Shown here one piece after another: positions 1-7,866 of a stretch of DNA of 18,712 nt. Each line of letters opens with the position of its first letter. The first letter of the stretch is position 1. The notes under the pieces are model-generated. The model was not told the origin of the DNA and searched no databases. It worked only from the letters and a program-made list of their open reading frames with translations. A program made the translations under genes and the position numbers. The stretch covers positions 1-18,712 of the forward strand of contig JAYTCK010000061.1 of assembly GCA_043736515.1 (NCBI GenBank), written 5' to 3'. Source of the DNA: MHLP01 sp043736515 (GTDB lineage Bacteria; Patescibacteriota; Minisyncoccia; Phycocordibacterales; UBA6899).

Positions 1-2
1 GC

Positions 3-905
3 CTTTTTGGCACATATGCACTTACTGATGTTATTGCGAGCCCAGCACTCCAATCCATCAGCTCTGCGCTTTTCGTTGAATATTCCTTTATGGAAGCACT
101 GGAGCGAATTGGCTCATATATCCTTCTCCCCTTTCTCGAATCAGGTACCCTGATGAAAATAGTCATTTTGTTCTTTATGACACTTTCGGCATACGGCCTA
201 ACCCGTATTGCCATGAGGCCGGCAAAACTGCTTGATGCGAGGCGGAAATACTTTACATCCAATGTCGCCCACGAACTCAATACACCGCTCTCGATATTAA
301 AGGCGACGGCGGAAATCACGCAAATGAGAAAGCGTGATATCACGCAAAGTGAGGTGGAGGAATTTGCGGCCTCAGTGATAGAAGAAGTTGATCGTGTTGC
401 TGAGATTGTAAAATATTTTCTACACTTCTCATCAGAGGGTGCCGGGCAACCGCCGCCAATGTCCCCTGTAAACATCTCAAGTGTTGTGAATAAAGCGGGG
501 CGCACTCTTCTATTGCTTGCTAGAGAACGTGAAGTAAAAATTGACCTTCCTAACGAGGGCGAGGAGCTTGTGTGGGGAAACTTTTCTGCCCTGGAAGAAA
601 TGATATTGCGTCTGGTCAAAAATGCCATAATGCACTCGCCCGCAAACAGCGTAGTAAAATTGTCGCTTCTCGATCTTGACCACCACGTCCACATCAGCGT
701 ACTTAACATGGGAAACGGAATTTCAGATGCAGATATTCCTTATATATTTGACCCCTTTTTTAAAGGTGCAGATGCGATACGCCACGGCCAACACGGCCTT
801 GGACTGACCATCGCACGTGAGGTCGCCCACATGCATTACACGGATATTGAGGTCGCAAGCCATCCTCAAAAAGGTACCGTATTTACTGTAAAGCTGCCCA
901 AGTAG
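3..905 (+). CDS. sensor histidine kinase, 5' end cut off by the window
   Basis: This is the transmitter part of a membrane sensor kinase that would autophosphorylate on His and pass phosphate to a response regulator. The frame is open to base 3, so the ATG at 90 is probably internal and the true start lies upstream. Numbered from that ATG: a membrane helix at about 22-40, the H-box with phospho-acceptor His61 (VAHELNTP), the N-box with Asn178 (LVKNAIMHSP), G1 at 204-212 (VLNMGNGIS) and G2 at 233-239 (GQHGLGL). G1 has Asn where many kinases have Asp, a variant common in this superfamily. Upstream residues 3-89 read like an extracytoplasmic loop. No response regulator follows; the partner is probably upstream, outside the window. 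The family call is firm, the ligand unknown. Confidence 0.93.
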   Translation, partial: LFGTYALTDVIASPALQSISSALFVEYSFMEALERIGSYILLPFLESGTLMKIVILFFMTLSAYGLTRIAMRPAKLLDARRKYFTSNVAHELNTPLSILKATAEITQMRKRDITQSEVEEFAASVIEEVDRVAEIVKYFLHFSSEGAGQPPPMSPVNISSVVNKAGRTLLLLAREREVKIDLPNEGEELVWGNFSALEEMILRLVKNAIMHSPANSVVKLSLLDLDHHVHISVLNMGNGISDADIPYIFDPFFKGADAIRHGQHGLGLTIAREVAHMHYTDIEVASHPQKGTVFTVKLPK

Positions 906-971
906 TGGAACGGTGTGGGCACATATGGGGGAATTAGACACTCTTCCTTTCTAAGAAGCCCTGCAGCAAAT

Positions 972-1000
972 TTGACATATAATATTTTGTATTTCATAAA
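972..1000 (+). promoter_or_regulatory. sigma70-like promoter candidate in a gene-free region
   Basis: TTGACA (972-977, a perfect -35 match), a 17-base spacer and CATAAA (995-1000, 4/6 to the -10). No ORF with a good ribosome-binding site follows within several hundred bases, so it may be fortuitous in AT-rich sequence or drive an untranslated RNA. Confidence 0.3.
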
Positions 1001-1090
1001 TAATCTGTAGTTTGCTCCTAATAAATTTCATAATCTTTTCATTTATTCTCGATACAATAGGCTCAGATACGTATGAACATGCATGGCAAA

Positions 1091-1104
1091 TATTTGCGCA
1101 AATA
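1091..1104. repeat. 14-bp perfect palindrome
   Basis: TATTTGCGCAAATA is its own reverse complement and overlaps a second palindrome, CAAATATTTG, at 1087-1096. It could be a regulator site, but no adjacent gene supports this. Confidence 0.3.
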
Positions 1105-1714
1105 ATTTGTGATACACCATACGCTATGTTCGTTTATGATTGTTTGTTCTAGTTCTATCAGCTCAATAGCTATAGACAACATGTTCTCAGAAATTGTAAT
1201 TTTCAGTGCAAGCGTGTTGGTTAGTTTCCTTATACCCCTATGACGTTACGGGTCACGAAACTTAATGCCACGTTTGCACGCCCATCCTCTTAAATTTCAC
1301 GATACCTCAACTTTTTCTGGGGTTCAAATCTTGATTTGGGGGGAGCGGCGTGCGCAGGTGCATTATCACATGAGTTTGTCTCCATTGTTAGTAGTCTGGT
1401 TGGGTGTGCCATTATTCGTTAATACAACGCTATATGCGTACGGCAAAAAAATCTCCAAAAAGGAAGAGTAAGGACAGTCTGACGCCGGAGTTTTCTCATA
1501 TCATTTCTGCAATATTTCCCTGTGCAACCTTAATGCGTGATCCACTCTTCCGTCACCACAGCAGCATGCGGCGATATGAACAAATTATCCCTCGGATATT
1601 TTGAGTCTTTTGCAAACGTGAAGCGTGCGTTAGTTAGCGCCAGACACCATAAAGACAAACATGTTCATCTCCTGTGTTGCGAAAGTACTATTATTAGGTA
1701 ACTAATATCAATAT

Positions 1715-1849
1715 ATGAACAACACAAACAGTGCAACGCCGGGTAGCCAAGATGATGAAAGCGAAATGGAGTATTTTGAAGACGAGGAAACGGCCATTAC
1801 TCCTGCAAAGAGCAAAAAACGAGGATGGGGTATTATTGGCGGCTTTTAG
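1715..1849 (+). CDS. small acidic protein of unknown function (44 aa)
   Basis: A 44-codon ORF. The first two thirds are acidic and polar (segment YFEDEE at 20-25). The tail is basic then glycine/aromatic-rich (KKRGWGIIGGF). I do not recognise a family. Support for a real gene is the compositional logic (acidic body, defined tail) and a strong hairpin terminator 23 bases after the stop. Against it, there is no Shine-Dalgarno sequence. A TAATAT box lies about five bases before the ATG, compatible with the leaderless style seen elsewhere in this window. Confidence 0.4.
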   Translation: MNNTNSATPGSQDDESEMEYFEDEETAITPAKSKKRGWGIIGGF

Positions 1850-1871
1850 TGAAGCGCGTAGAGACTGGTAG

Positions 1872-1898
1872 AAAACCGGACCAGAGGGGCCGGTTTTT
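1872..1898. terminator. bidirectional intrinsic terminator
   Basis: AAAACCGG (1872-1879) pairs perfectly with CCGGTTTT (1890-1897), with short inner CC/GG pairing and a T run on either strand. It sits between the plus-strand small ORF and the convergent DUF1003 gene and can serve both. Confidence 0.75.
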
Positions 1899-1901
1899 GA
1901 G

Positions 1902-2444
1902 CTATTCTTTTTCTTCTGACTCGATAACCTGCTCTATCCCCTCCTTGATCTCAACAATGTCGATCTTTTCTTTCATTTGCTCAAGCTCTTTGTCCTCTTT
2001 TTTTGCTATTCCAAGACTTTCACGTAATTCATCGAGCATATGAAGTATTTTTGTTACTTCGTGTTCGGCGCGGACATCTATCTCTAAATCAATATGATGA
2101 CGCACCTGATCGATTTTTTCCTGCCTGCTTTGGGTCATGAGCACGATCATTGATATGAAGATGGAAAAAAATGAAACCATCATCATGAGTAGTGTAAATG
2201 GATACGGATCAAATTGTGGAATACTCGAAATGAGTCCCGCATTAAGAAAAATCCATCCGATAATGAAAAGTGCGCTTGCGCACAGAAACAAGAAACTACC
2301 GAACACACGCGTAAGGTATCTTGTAAGCACATCGACTGTAGTTTTCTCAAATTCAACCCTTGACTTTAGTACGTCCTTTTCCTCGGAAGGATCGACACTT
2401 CCCTCTTGGGGAATATTTTTGTGCTCTTCGTTTAAATTGCTCAT
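1902..2444 (-). CDS. DUF1003 family membrane protein
   Basis: 180-aa inner-membrane protein of the DUF1003 family; its biochemical role is not established. The N terminus (1-40) is acidic and polar. Two membrane helices lie at about 49-71 and 83-105, separated by the family motif FDPYPF (78-83). After helix 2 comes a conserved polar stretch (MTQSRQEKIDQ) and a long charged C-terminal helix, likely coiled coil, ending in a Glu/Lys-rich tail. There is no clear Shine-Dalgarno sequence before the ATG. It lies 37 bases downstream of the small membrane-protein gene at 2482-2742 on the same strand, so the two are probably co-transcribed, ending at the hairpin at 1872-1898. Confidence 0.9.
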   Translation of the reverse strand: MSNLNEEHKNIPQEGSVDPSEEKDVLKSRVEFEKTTVDVLTRYLTRVFGSFLFLCASALFIIGWIFLNAGLISSIPQFDPYPFTLLMMMVSFFSIFISMIVLMTQSRQEKIDQVRHHIDLEIDVRAEHEVTKILHMLDELRESLGIAKKEDKELEQMKEKIDIVEIKEGIEQVIESEEKE

Positions 2445-2481
2445 ATGTTTCTGTGGAGCTGGGGTGAAAAAACGTCTTTTA

Positions 2482-2742
2482 TCAGAAATTTACACGTGAA
2501 TGAAATGTGCCTCGCGATTGATCCAGCATGAAACGATTAGTGAAAAATTTCCAGTTCATAATTAATCCTAATGTGCCTGCAATAATAAAGCATATGCGTA
2601 TGATAATTTCGATCGAAACCTCTGTCACAAACGTGAGCGCATACATTCCAATCACGAATACGGCAGTAAGGAGCAAGAAACATCCAAGCAAAACAAGGGC
2701 CGGTAATGTCAGAAGGTGTTGTTTTTTATTTCTTTTTGCCAC
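2482..2742 (-). CDS. small two-helix membrane protein, unknown function
   Basis: 86-aa hydrophobic protein with a basic N terminus (AKRNKK) and two predicted membrane helices, about 13-36 (rich in Leu/Val/Ala) and 43-62. I do not recognise a family. The start is a GTG directly abutting a GAGGAG, which is too close for a normal Shine-Dalgarno site. The frame is open upstream without another ATG/GTG/TTG, so the exact start is uncertain. It precedes the DUF1003 gene by 37 bases and follows the 19-bp hairpin at 2792-2834, suggesting a two-gene membrane operon. Confidence 0.65.
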   Translation of the reverse strand: MAKRNKKQHLLTLPALVLLGCFLLLTAVFVIGMYALTFVTEVSIEIIIRICFIIAGTLGLIMNWKFFTNRFMLDQSRGTFHSRVNF

Positions 2743-2791
2743 CTCCTCAGCATATGAGGTATTCCTGAGGTTGTGATGAAGGAGCGATAGG

Positions 2792-2834
2792 AGTGCAAGA
2801 ATAATCCGCCAGACGGGCGGATTATTCTTGCACT
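2792..2834. terminator. 19-bp perfect hairpin downstream of the 723-aa gene
   Basis: The arms at 2792-2810 and 2816-2834 are exact reverse complements with a 5-base loop (AGACG). It lies 19 bases past the stop of the 723-aa gene, so it probably ends or stabilises that transcript. Neither side has a T run, so a simple intrinsic-terminator call is uncertain; it may instead be a processing or 3'-protecting structure. Confidence 0.6.
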
Positions 2835-2853
2835 AAATGTTCCGTTTTCTCTA

Positions 2854-5025
2854 CTAATTCATTGTAACGAATGAGTGATGAGTGGACGTTGCATTGTTGT
2901 TTGCAGTGTCACTTGCCACAACAACATAGAAGTATGTTGTGTTGGGACTTAGTGAATGAAGATGTGCGTTATGACTGTTTGCAAACACCGATACGGGCGT
3001 CACAGAGCTTCCTGAAAACAGAAGTGGATTTGTCGTTCCATAATACACATTGCCTATTGTCGCTTCGTTGGTCGTCCACGAGATATTCGCTGTGGTGCTT
3101 GCAACTCCACCTGAAACAATATTGCTAATGTTTGGTGCTGTCATATCAGCGAGTGGTGGGGTCGTTAGTGTTGTTGGCATCGATGTCCTATTCCCTGCAG
3201 CATCAGTCGCAACGATGAGTAGGAAATAGGTGGTTCCTCCTGCAAGTGGGGTGAGGTTCACGCTATGAGCAGTTCTCGAGCCGCCCACCTCTTGGAATTG
3301 TGCGGTTGCCGTAGCAACAGGAGAAACCGTGCTGTAATACACCCGTGTGGTTGCCGCTTCGTTAGTTGTCCACGAGATATTTGCTGTTGTGCTTACAACC
3401 ACGGTTGAAACCACGTTCGAGATAAGCGGTGCAGATGTATCACCCACTGGCTGTGATGTTGTGGTAATGGTGGTTGGCATCGTCATCGAAGTCATGTTCC
3501 CCGCGGCATCGGTTGAAACAACAAGAATATTGTAGGTCATACCTGGGTCCAGTTGGGTCAGAGTTATGGAGTGCGAAGTTCGGGAGCCTGTTACCTCTTG
3601 GAATGGTTTGAAGGTAGTGACCGGGGTGTGGGTGCTGTAATACACCCGTGTGGTTGCAGCTTCATTGGTTGTCCACGAGATTGTTGCTGTTGTGCTTCCA
3701 ATTCCACTTGAAACAATATTGGTGATCACTGGTGCCGTTGTGTCACCAGAACCTGACTGTGACGTTGTGGTAATGGTGGTTGGCATCGATGTCCTATTCC
3801 CTACAGCATCAGTCGCAACGATGAGTAGGAAATAGGTGGTTCCTCCTGCAAGTGAGGTGAGGTTCACGCTATGAGCAGTTCTCGAGCCGCCCACCTCTTG
3901 GAATTGTGCGGTGGCTGTAGCAACCGGGGAAACAGTGCTGTAATACACCCGTGTGGTTGCAGCTTCATTGGTTGTCCACGAAATTGTTGCTGTTGTGCTT
4001 CCAATTCCACTTGAAATCACATTAATTATTTGTGGGGCTGTGGTATCTGGTTGTGGCGTTGTTGTACCGTTTCCGTTGCCATTGTTATTGCCGTTTCCGT
4101 TAGTGTTTCCATTTCCGTTTCTTCCGTTATTTACGAAAATGCTTACGGGGGATGAGGTAGCGCGGTTACCTGCTCTGTCACGAGCAACAGCAACGACAGT
4201 ATGCATCCCATTTGCTACACCTCGTGAATTCCAGCTTGTGGTATAGGGAGCCGCCATGTCTTCTCCGCCCACAAAATAATCATCAACCACAAACTGCACA
4301 CCGGCTACACGGACATTATCCTGTGCAGTCGCGCGCAACATGACATTTCTCGAAATTCTCGCTCCTGAAAATGGAGAAGTGACTGAGACTGTAGGTGCAT
4401 CTACATCAGTGCTCGGTGTACTTGTTCCAGGAAAATGCAATTTTTTGGCAATTCCTGGTGGCAAGGTTTGGCAGTCTGGAACGATCTCGCGATTCCCTCC
4501 ATGGCGACGCTGCCATCCTGGTGCAACGAAATGTCCTGGTGGAATACGGTGGCACACTACGGTCTCCGTTCCCGTGGTTGACTGAATTACCTGAAGCTCC
4601 ATTTTCTCGTCATCATACATCTCATCCATTTCTAGGTATGTACGTGTGTCGACAGTGCCGACAGGTGCAAGGCCATGTTTTCTCTGAAATCGCTTTACTG
4701 CATTGGTCGTCATCCGACCATATTGCCCTGAGATAACGCCCTCGGGATACACAGATGGGTCCGAAGCAAGAAGTGCCTGGATCATGCGCACGTCATCACC
4801 CTGCGCTCCCTGGCGCAATGTTCTGGCGAATTCGATTACAGGTGCTATCTCCTCGCGCACTTCCTGCTGTGCTGTTTGGAGTGCCGTGATCTGTGCTTGA
4901 AGCTGTTTAATTTGTTCCATCAGCGCTGCAATTGTTACCTCATTTCCCTGCGCAGATGATATGGTGGGAAGAAGGAATGCAGTGACGAGGATCGCAGACA
5001 CTGCGTATTTAAAAGATTTCTTCAT
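2854..5025 (-). CDS. secreted peptidoglycan-binding protein with Ig-like and four fibronectin-like repeats
   Basis: 723-aa exported protein, probably attached to or spanning the cell wall. In order: a signal peptide (1-26, cleavage near SSAQG); a coiled coil (29-60, pattern EQIKQLQAQITAL); a PG_binding_1 domain (about 67-132, with GDDVRMIQALL and FQRKHGL); a short region with a Cys pair (158 and 185); a bacterial Ig-like domain (208-298, starting APTVSVTSP and ending VARDRAGN); an Asn/Gly-rich linker (299-320); and four repeats of about 100 aa (327-427, 428-528, 529-626, 627-723) of fibronectin III / purple-acid-phosphatase-N-terminal type, with cores ISWTTNEA and VYYST. It ends right after repeat 4 with no LPXTG-like signal or membrane anchor, so retention may rest on the peptidoglycan-binding domain. 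There is no Shine-Dalgarno sequence; the start is fixed by the signal peptide. The domains suggest adhesion or surface display; the ligand is unknown. Confidence 0.92.
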   Translation of the reverse strand: MKKSFKYAVSAILVTAFLLPTISSAQGNEVTIAALMEQIKQLQAQITALQTAQQEVREEIAPVIEFARTLRQGAQGDDVRMIQALLASDPSVYPEGVISGQYGRMTTNAVKRFQRKHGLAPVGTVDTRTYLEMDEMYDDEKMELQVIQSTTGTETVVCHRIPPGHFVAPGWQRRHGGNREIVPDCQTLPPGIAKKLHFPGTSTPSTDVDAPTVSVTSPFSGARISRNVMLRATAQDNVRVAGVQFVVDDYFVGGEDMAAPYTTSWNSRGVANGMHTVVAVARDRAGNRATSSPVSIFVNNGRNGNGNTNGNGNNNGNGNGTTTPQPDTTAPQIINVISSGIGSTTATISWTTNEAATTRVYYSTVSPVATATAQFQEVGGSRTAHSVNLTSLAGGTTYFLLIVATDAVGNRTSMPTTITTTSQSGSGDTTAPVITNIVSSGIGSTTATISWTTNEAATTRVYYSTHTPVTTFKPFQEVTGSRTSHSITLTQLDPGMTYNILVVSTDAAGNMTSMTMPTTITTTSQPVGDTSAPLISNVVSTVVVSTTANISWTTNEAATTRVYYSTVSPVATATAQFQEVGGSRTAHSVNLTPLAGGTTYFLLIVATDAAGNRTSMPTTLTTPPLADMTAPNISNIVSGGVASTTANISWTTNEATIGNVYYGTTNPLLFSGSSVTPVSVFANSHNAHLHSLSPNTTYFYVVVASDTANNNATSTHHSFVTMN
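2857..4047 (-). repeat. four tandem ~300-bp coding repeats
   Basis: Gene order on the minus strand: repeat 1 at 3745-4047, repeat 2 at 3442-3744, repeat 3 at 3148-3441, repeat 4 at 2857-3147. Repeats 1-3 share long stretches of near-identical DNA; repeat 4 is diverged. Repeats 1 and 3 share the middle block (SPVATATAQFQEVGG) while repeats 1 and 2 share the first block (SSGIGSTTATISW), a mosaic pattern. Confidence 0.9.
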
Positions 5026-5048
5026 GATTAATGATTAGTTAATGTTAC

Positions 5049-5112
5049 GTGCATGAGTGCACAAACTATACTTTTAATAACGTTAATTATTAATTACTAT
5101 CCTCACGTGAGG
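5049..5112. promoter_or_regulatory. palindromes and -10-like box upstream of the 723-aa gene
   Basis: On the minus strand a TATAGT box (complement of 5067-5072) lies about 40 bases before the start codon. It is flanked by GTGCA-N4-TGCAC (5049-5062) on the transcript side and a perfect 12-bp palindrome CCTCACGTGAGG (5101-5112) upstream. The palindrome is a plausible operator; no good -35 was found. Confidence 0.35.
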
Positions 5113-5183
5113 TGTGGATTCACGACTAAGCGTATCAGTACACCATTAAGTAATGATGAAGTAGGGGGAGCAAGAGTTGATAC

Positions 5184-5202
5184 AAAAAAAGCGCATCAGC
5201 GC
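5184..5202 (-). terminator. short terminator of the receiver gene
   Basis: On the minus strand GCGC-TGAT-GCGC is followed by seven T's, 34 bases after the stop of the response-regulator gene. The 4-bp stem is short, so termination may be partial. Confidence 0.45.
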
Positions 5203-5236
5203 ATTAATAATTCATGAAGAAAAAATTTCTGTAAAT

Positions 5237-5665
5237 TTATGCGGGTGGATTAGCAAGAAGTACATTCTTGACTTGATTTACCACATCTTTTACACCGAGT
5301 TCTGAGGTGATTTTTGCTACGACATCATCCATCATCCAGTGCTCTTTTGAAAGATAGCTTAAATTGGGGTCCGTTTTCATTACGTCGCTAATCTGGTCGT
5401 CTTTAATTCCGGTCAGCACAACGATGGAGGCACCTTTTCCCCAGAGGTCTTTTCGCAAGAGTGTATACATTGTCACGCCATCCATTACCGGCATCATGAG
5501 ATCAAGCATAATGAGATCGGGATGTTCTTTAAGTGCGAGATCGAGACCGATTTTTCCGTTTTCTGCTTCTATTACGCTGAATCCGGCATCTTCCATTGCA
5601 CCGCGCGCAACTGCACGTAAAAGAGAGCTGTCTTCAATGATCAATATGGTTTTGGGTCTATTCAT
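5237..5665 (-). CDS. stand-alone CheY-like response regulator receiver
   Basis: 142-aa single-domain receiver without an output domain. The phosphorylation site is complete: acidic pair Glu11-Asp12, phospho-acceptor Asp55 (LIMLDLMMPVMDG), switch Thr85 (VVLTG) and Lys107 (YLSKE). The 20 residues after the fold are a short tail. Such proteins pass phosphate within phosphorelays or act by protein contact. No kinase is adjacent; the nearest is the truncated one at the left edge, and a link between them is only a guess. A TATAAT box lies 17 bases before the ATG; no Shine-Dalgarno sequence is visible. Confidence 0.93.
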   Translation of the reverse strand: MNRPKTILIIEDSSLLRAVARGAMEDAGFSVIEAENGKIGLDLALKEHPDLIMLDLMMPVMDGVTMYTLLRKDLWGKGASIVVLTGIKDDQISDVMKTDPNLSYLSKEHWMMDDVVAKITSELGVKDVVNQVKNVLLANPPA

Positions 5666-5744
5666 GATGTTGTTTCATATTATATATCAGTTTTAGACTT
5701 TTTGCTGAGATGTTCTTTTCTTGCATTGTGGGGCAATTCATATA

Positions 5745-5780
5745 GTGTGAAAAATAGCTGTACTTATCAATATTTCACAC
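5745..5780 (+). promoter_or_regulatory. inverted repeat in the leader of the SbmA-like gene
   Basis: GTGTGAAA (5745-5752) pairs exactly with TTTCACAC (5773-5780) across 20 bases. The right arm ends two bases before the GAGGTG ribosome-binding site (5783-5788), and a TATAGT box (5741-5746) overlaps the left arm. It could be an operator for a dimeric regulator or an RNA hairpin controlling translation. Confidence 0.45.
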
Positions 5781-5793
5781 ATGAGGTGAACAC

Positions 5794-6780
5794 ATGCTCA
5801 ATGCATTCTTTGGAAGCAGAAAATGGTTTTTGTGGGCGTATGGAGGAGGTCTTTTCCTCCTTCTCTCCTTATATGCACAAGTGCAAATGACGGTAGCCCT
5901 CAATGAGTGGTATGGTCGTTTCTATGACATGCTGGGTGAAGTTTCAAAGCATACTTTGCCTGAATTTTGGGAATATATGCAGCAATTTTTCACCATTGTC
6001 ATTCCCTATACAGCGCTCGCTACGCTAACTGCATATATCACACGTCTCTATTCCTTTCGTTGGCGTGAAGCTATCACCTTTGATTATTTGCCGCGGTGGA
6101 GAAATGTCACCACAGATATCGAAGGGGCGAGTCAGCGTATCCAAGAAGATGCGCAGCGATTCGCAAAGATTGTCGAGTCGCTAGGGTTACAGGTCATTCG
6201 TGCACTTATGGTATTGGTTGCTTTTTTGCCTGTCCTTTGGAAAATGAGCGACGGAATCAGTTTGCCGTATTTTGGCCCAATTGAAGGCTCGCTTGTGTGG
6301 GTTGCACTCATAACAAGTATTGGCGGAATGGTAATTTCTTGGTTCGTCGGAATGAGGCTCCCGGGACTTGAGTACAACAACCAACGTGTCGAGGCGCGTT
6401 TTCGCAAAGAACTGGTATATGGCGAAGATGACAAGGTGACGCATGCATTAATGCCTACGCTTACAGAACTCTTCACAGGAATACGATTCAACTATCAGCG
6501 TTTGTTTCTTCACTACGGCTACTTTGATTTGTGGTCGAACCTTTATGGCCAGAGCATGGTGCTCGTACCGTTCCTTATCTTGGGGCCGAGTCTGTTTCTC
6601 GCTTCGGGTGCGATCACTCTTGGTGTACTCATGAAGGTCTCAAATGCATTCGACAAAGTACACGGCAGCTTCTCGTTATTCATTGATAACTGGACGACAG
6701 TCACTGAACTCCGCAGTATCTGGAAACGCCTTCGTGAATTTGAACAAAACCTGGACAAACACCAGCAGCTCGCAACATAA
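5794..6780 (+). CDS. SbmA/BacA-like peptide transporter
   Basis: 328-aa inner-membrane protein of the SbmA/BacA family, whose characterised members import antimicrobial peptides, microcins or modified thiazole/peptide compounds using the proton gradient. Membrane helices are seen at about 11-31, 63-86, 133-150, 165-187 and 253-280. Family signatures include SQRIQEDAQRF (113-123) and NNQRVEARFRKELVYGED (195-212). It is shorter than the roughly 400-residue E. coli protein, mainly at the ends. The start is well supported: GAGGTG five bases before ATG. It has its own leader with an inverted repeat and its own terminator, so it is monocistronic. In a small fermentative cell it may scavenge peptides; the substrate cannot be told from sequence. 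Confidence 0.9.
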   Translation: MLNAFFGSRKWFLWAYGGGLFLLLSLYAQVQMTVALNEWYGRFYDMLGEVSKHTLPEFWEYMQQFFTIVIPYTALATLTAYITRLYSFRWREAITFDYLPRWRNVTTDIEGASQRIQEDAQRFAKIVESLGLQVIRALMVLVAFLPVLWKMSDGISLPYFGPIEGSLVWVALITSIGGMVISWFVGMRLPGLEYNNQRVEARFRKELVYGEDDKVTHALMPTLTELFTGIRFNYQRLFLHYGYFDLWSNLYGQSMVLVPFLILGPSLFLASGAITLGVLMKVSNAFDKVHGSFSLFIDNWTTVTELRSIWKRLREFEQNLDKHQQLAT

Positions 6781-6806
6781 AAAAAACCACCCCTGGGTGG
6801 TTTTTT
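6781..6806 (+). terminator. intrinsic terminator of the SbmA-like gene
   Basis: AAAAAACCACC (6781-6791) pairs perfectly with GGTGGTTTTTT (6796-6806) around CCTG, starting at the first base after the stop codon. Confidence 0.88.
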
Positions 6807-6827
6807 CATACACAGATAAGTAAAGCC

Positions 6828-6850
6828 AAAAATTCCCTACCCAAGTAGGG
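6828..6850 (-). terminator. intrinsic terminator of the DUF475 gene
   Basis: On the minus strand CCCTAC-TTGG-GTAGGG (6835-6850) is followed by AATTTTT, directly after the DUF475 stop codon. It faces the plus-strand terminator at 6781-6806. Confidence 0.7.
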
Positions 6851-6851
6851 C

Positions 6852-7835
6852 CTATAATACTGCTTTTTTAGATGAAATGTAGGAGAGTGCGACAAAAAGA
6901 AGCCCGATGAGGCCTATGATTACCTCGGGAATATCTATAAGAAGTCCGCCGAGCATTGCGCCAGCAAGACCGAATATTGCCCAATGTGCACCATGTTCAA
7001 GATATGGAAGTGTATCGAGCATACGCTCGCGGACTAAAAAGATTGTGAGCGAACGTACAAAGAACGCACCGATGCCGAGCCCGATGCCGATCACAACGAG
7101 ATCAGAGGATAGTGCGAAGGCGCCCACCACGCCATCGAGTGAGAAGGCTGAGTCAAGTACGTTCAAATAGAGAAAGAGCGCGATGCTGCTCCCAGCGACA
7201 TCTTTTGCCTCGGTATCAAATGAGCCCGCGATGCCTTCAATAACAATGAAGAGGATCGCACCTACAAGTCCTGAAAACAGCACAGTCGCCTTGTGGGTCG
7301 GATCAACCATTAATGAAAGGGCGCAAATACTGACAAGCGCGAGTGCTATTTCAATCGCCTCAATACTTCCCCACCGGGCGAGGTGTCGCTCAATAGCATG
7401 GATCCAATGAACATCCTTTTGTGAGTCAAAAAAATACTTCAGTGAGACAAGTAGGAGGAAAATCCCACCAAACGCACCGATTGCATAATGTGCATTGTTC
7501 ACCATATTTGCGTATTCTTCAGGGTTGTTAAGTGCAAGAACGGTAACAAGCCACGGCGACATACCGACACTCGCGGCAACAATAAGCACTGGGAGTAGCA
7601 CACGGGTCCCGAATACCGCGACAAGAATTCCCCAGGTGAGGAAGCGTTCCTGCCATACCGCATTCATCCGTTTCAAAATTTTTGCATTGACGACCGCATT
7701 GTCGAATGAAAGTGTTACCTCAAGTATTGCGAGGAGTCCACAAATAAGGAAAGCCTTTGTGCCTCCCCAAAGGTAGGCGCCAATGAGCCCGGCAACAGTT
7801 ACAATCACAGAAAAAATAAAAATGCGGTAATTCAT
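6852..7835 (-). CDS. DUF475 / TerC-superfamily integral membrane protein
   Basis: 327-aa polytopic membrane protein of the DUF475 family (COG2899-type, TerC superfamily). Two half-motifs with membrane-buried acidic residues mark the family: EVTLSFDNAVVNA (39-51, Asp45) and LDSAFSLDGVVGAFAL (227-242, Asp228 and Asp234). About eight hydrophobic helices can be drawn. TerC relatives are linked to metal-ion efflux (Mn) or tellurite resistance; the substrate here is not known and no yybP-ykoY-type leader was seen. It is divergent from the DUF2061 gene; the shared 72-bp gap holds a TATAAT box for this gene (complement of 7867-7872). No Shine-Dalgarno sequence is evident. Confidence 0.9.
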   Translation of the reverse strand: MNYRIFIFSVIVTVAGLIGAYLWGGTKAFLICGLLAILEVTLSFDNAVVNAKILKRMNAVWQERFLTWGILVAVFGTRVLLPVLIVAASVGMSPWLVTVLALNNPEEYANMVNNAHYAIGAFGGIFLLLVSLKYFFDSQKDVHWIHAIERHLARWGSIEAIEIALALVSICALSLMVDPTHKATVLFSGLVGAILFIVIEGIAGSFDTEAKDVAGSSIALFLYLNVLDSAFSLDGVVGAFALSSDLVVIGIGLGIGAFFVRSLTIFLVRERMLDTLPYLEHGAHWAIFGLAGAMLGGLLIDIPEVIIGLIGLLFVALSYISSKKAVL

Positions 7836-7866
7836 GATGTTTTTTTACTCCAAGCTATTGCTGGCT

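Larger units (their letters stand above)
906..1714. other. about 800-bp region with no convincing gene
   Basis: AT-rich stretch between the kinase and the small ORF at 1715. Open frames here are short and lack recognisable domains. A 33-codon frame at 1370-1471 encodes a hydrophobic stretch with a Lys-rich tail (ends GKKISKKEE) and could be a tiny membrane peptide, but its only SD-like sequence is poorly spaced. Other contents are a promoter-like sequence at 972-1000 and a 14-bp palindrome at 1091-1104. No terminator hairpin or tRNA fold was seen. Confidence 0.5.

Noticed and set aside
1265..1604. Two overlapping plus-strand ORFs
   Set aside because: Low-support frames in an AT-rich spacer; only the 33-codon tail of the first is mildly interesting and is mentioned with the region.
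2857..4047. CRISPR-like repeat array
   Set aside because: The ~300-bp repeats are coding and in frame; no short repeat/spacer pattern exists anywhere in the window.
3347..4246. Plus-strand ORFs with recurring MVAASLVVHEI starts
   Set aside because: They are the antisense of the fibronectin-like repeats; the recurrence only mirrors the minus-strand repeat units.
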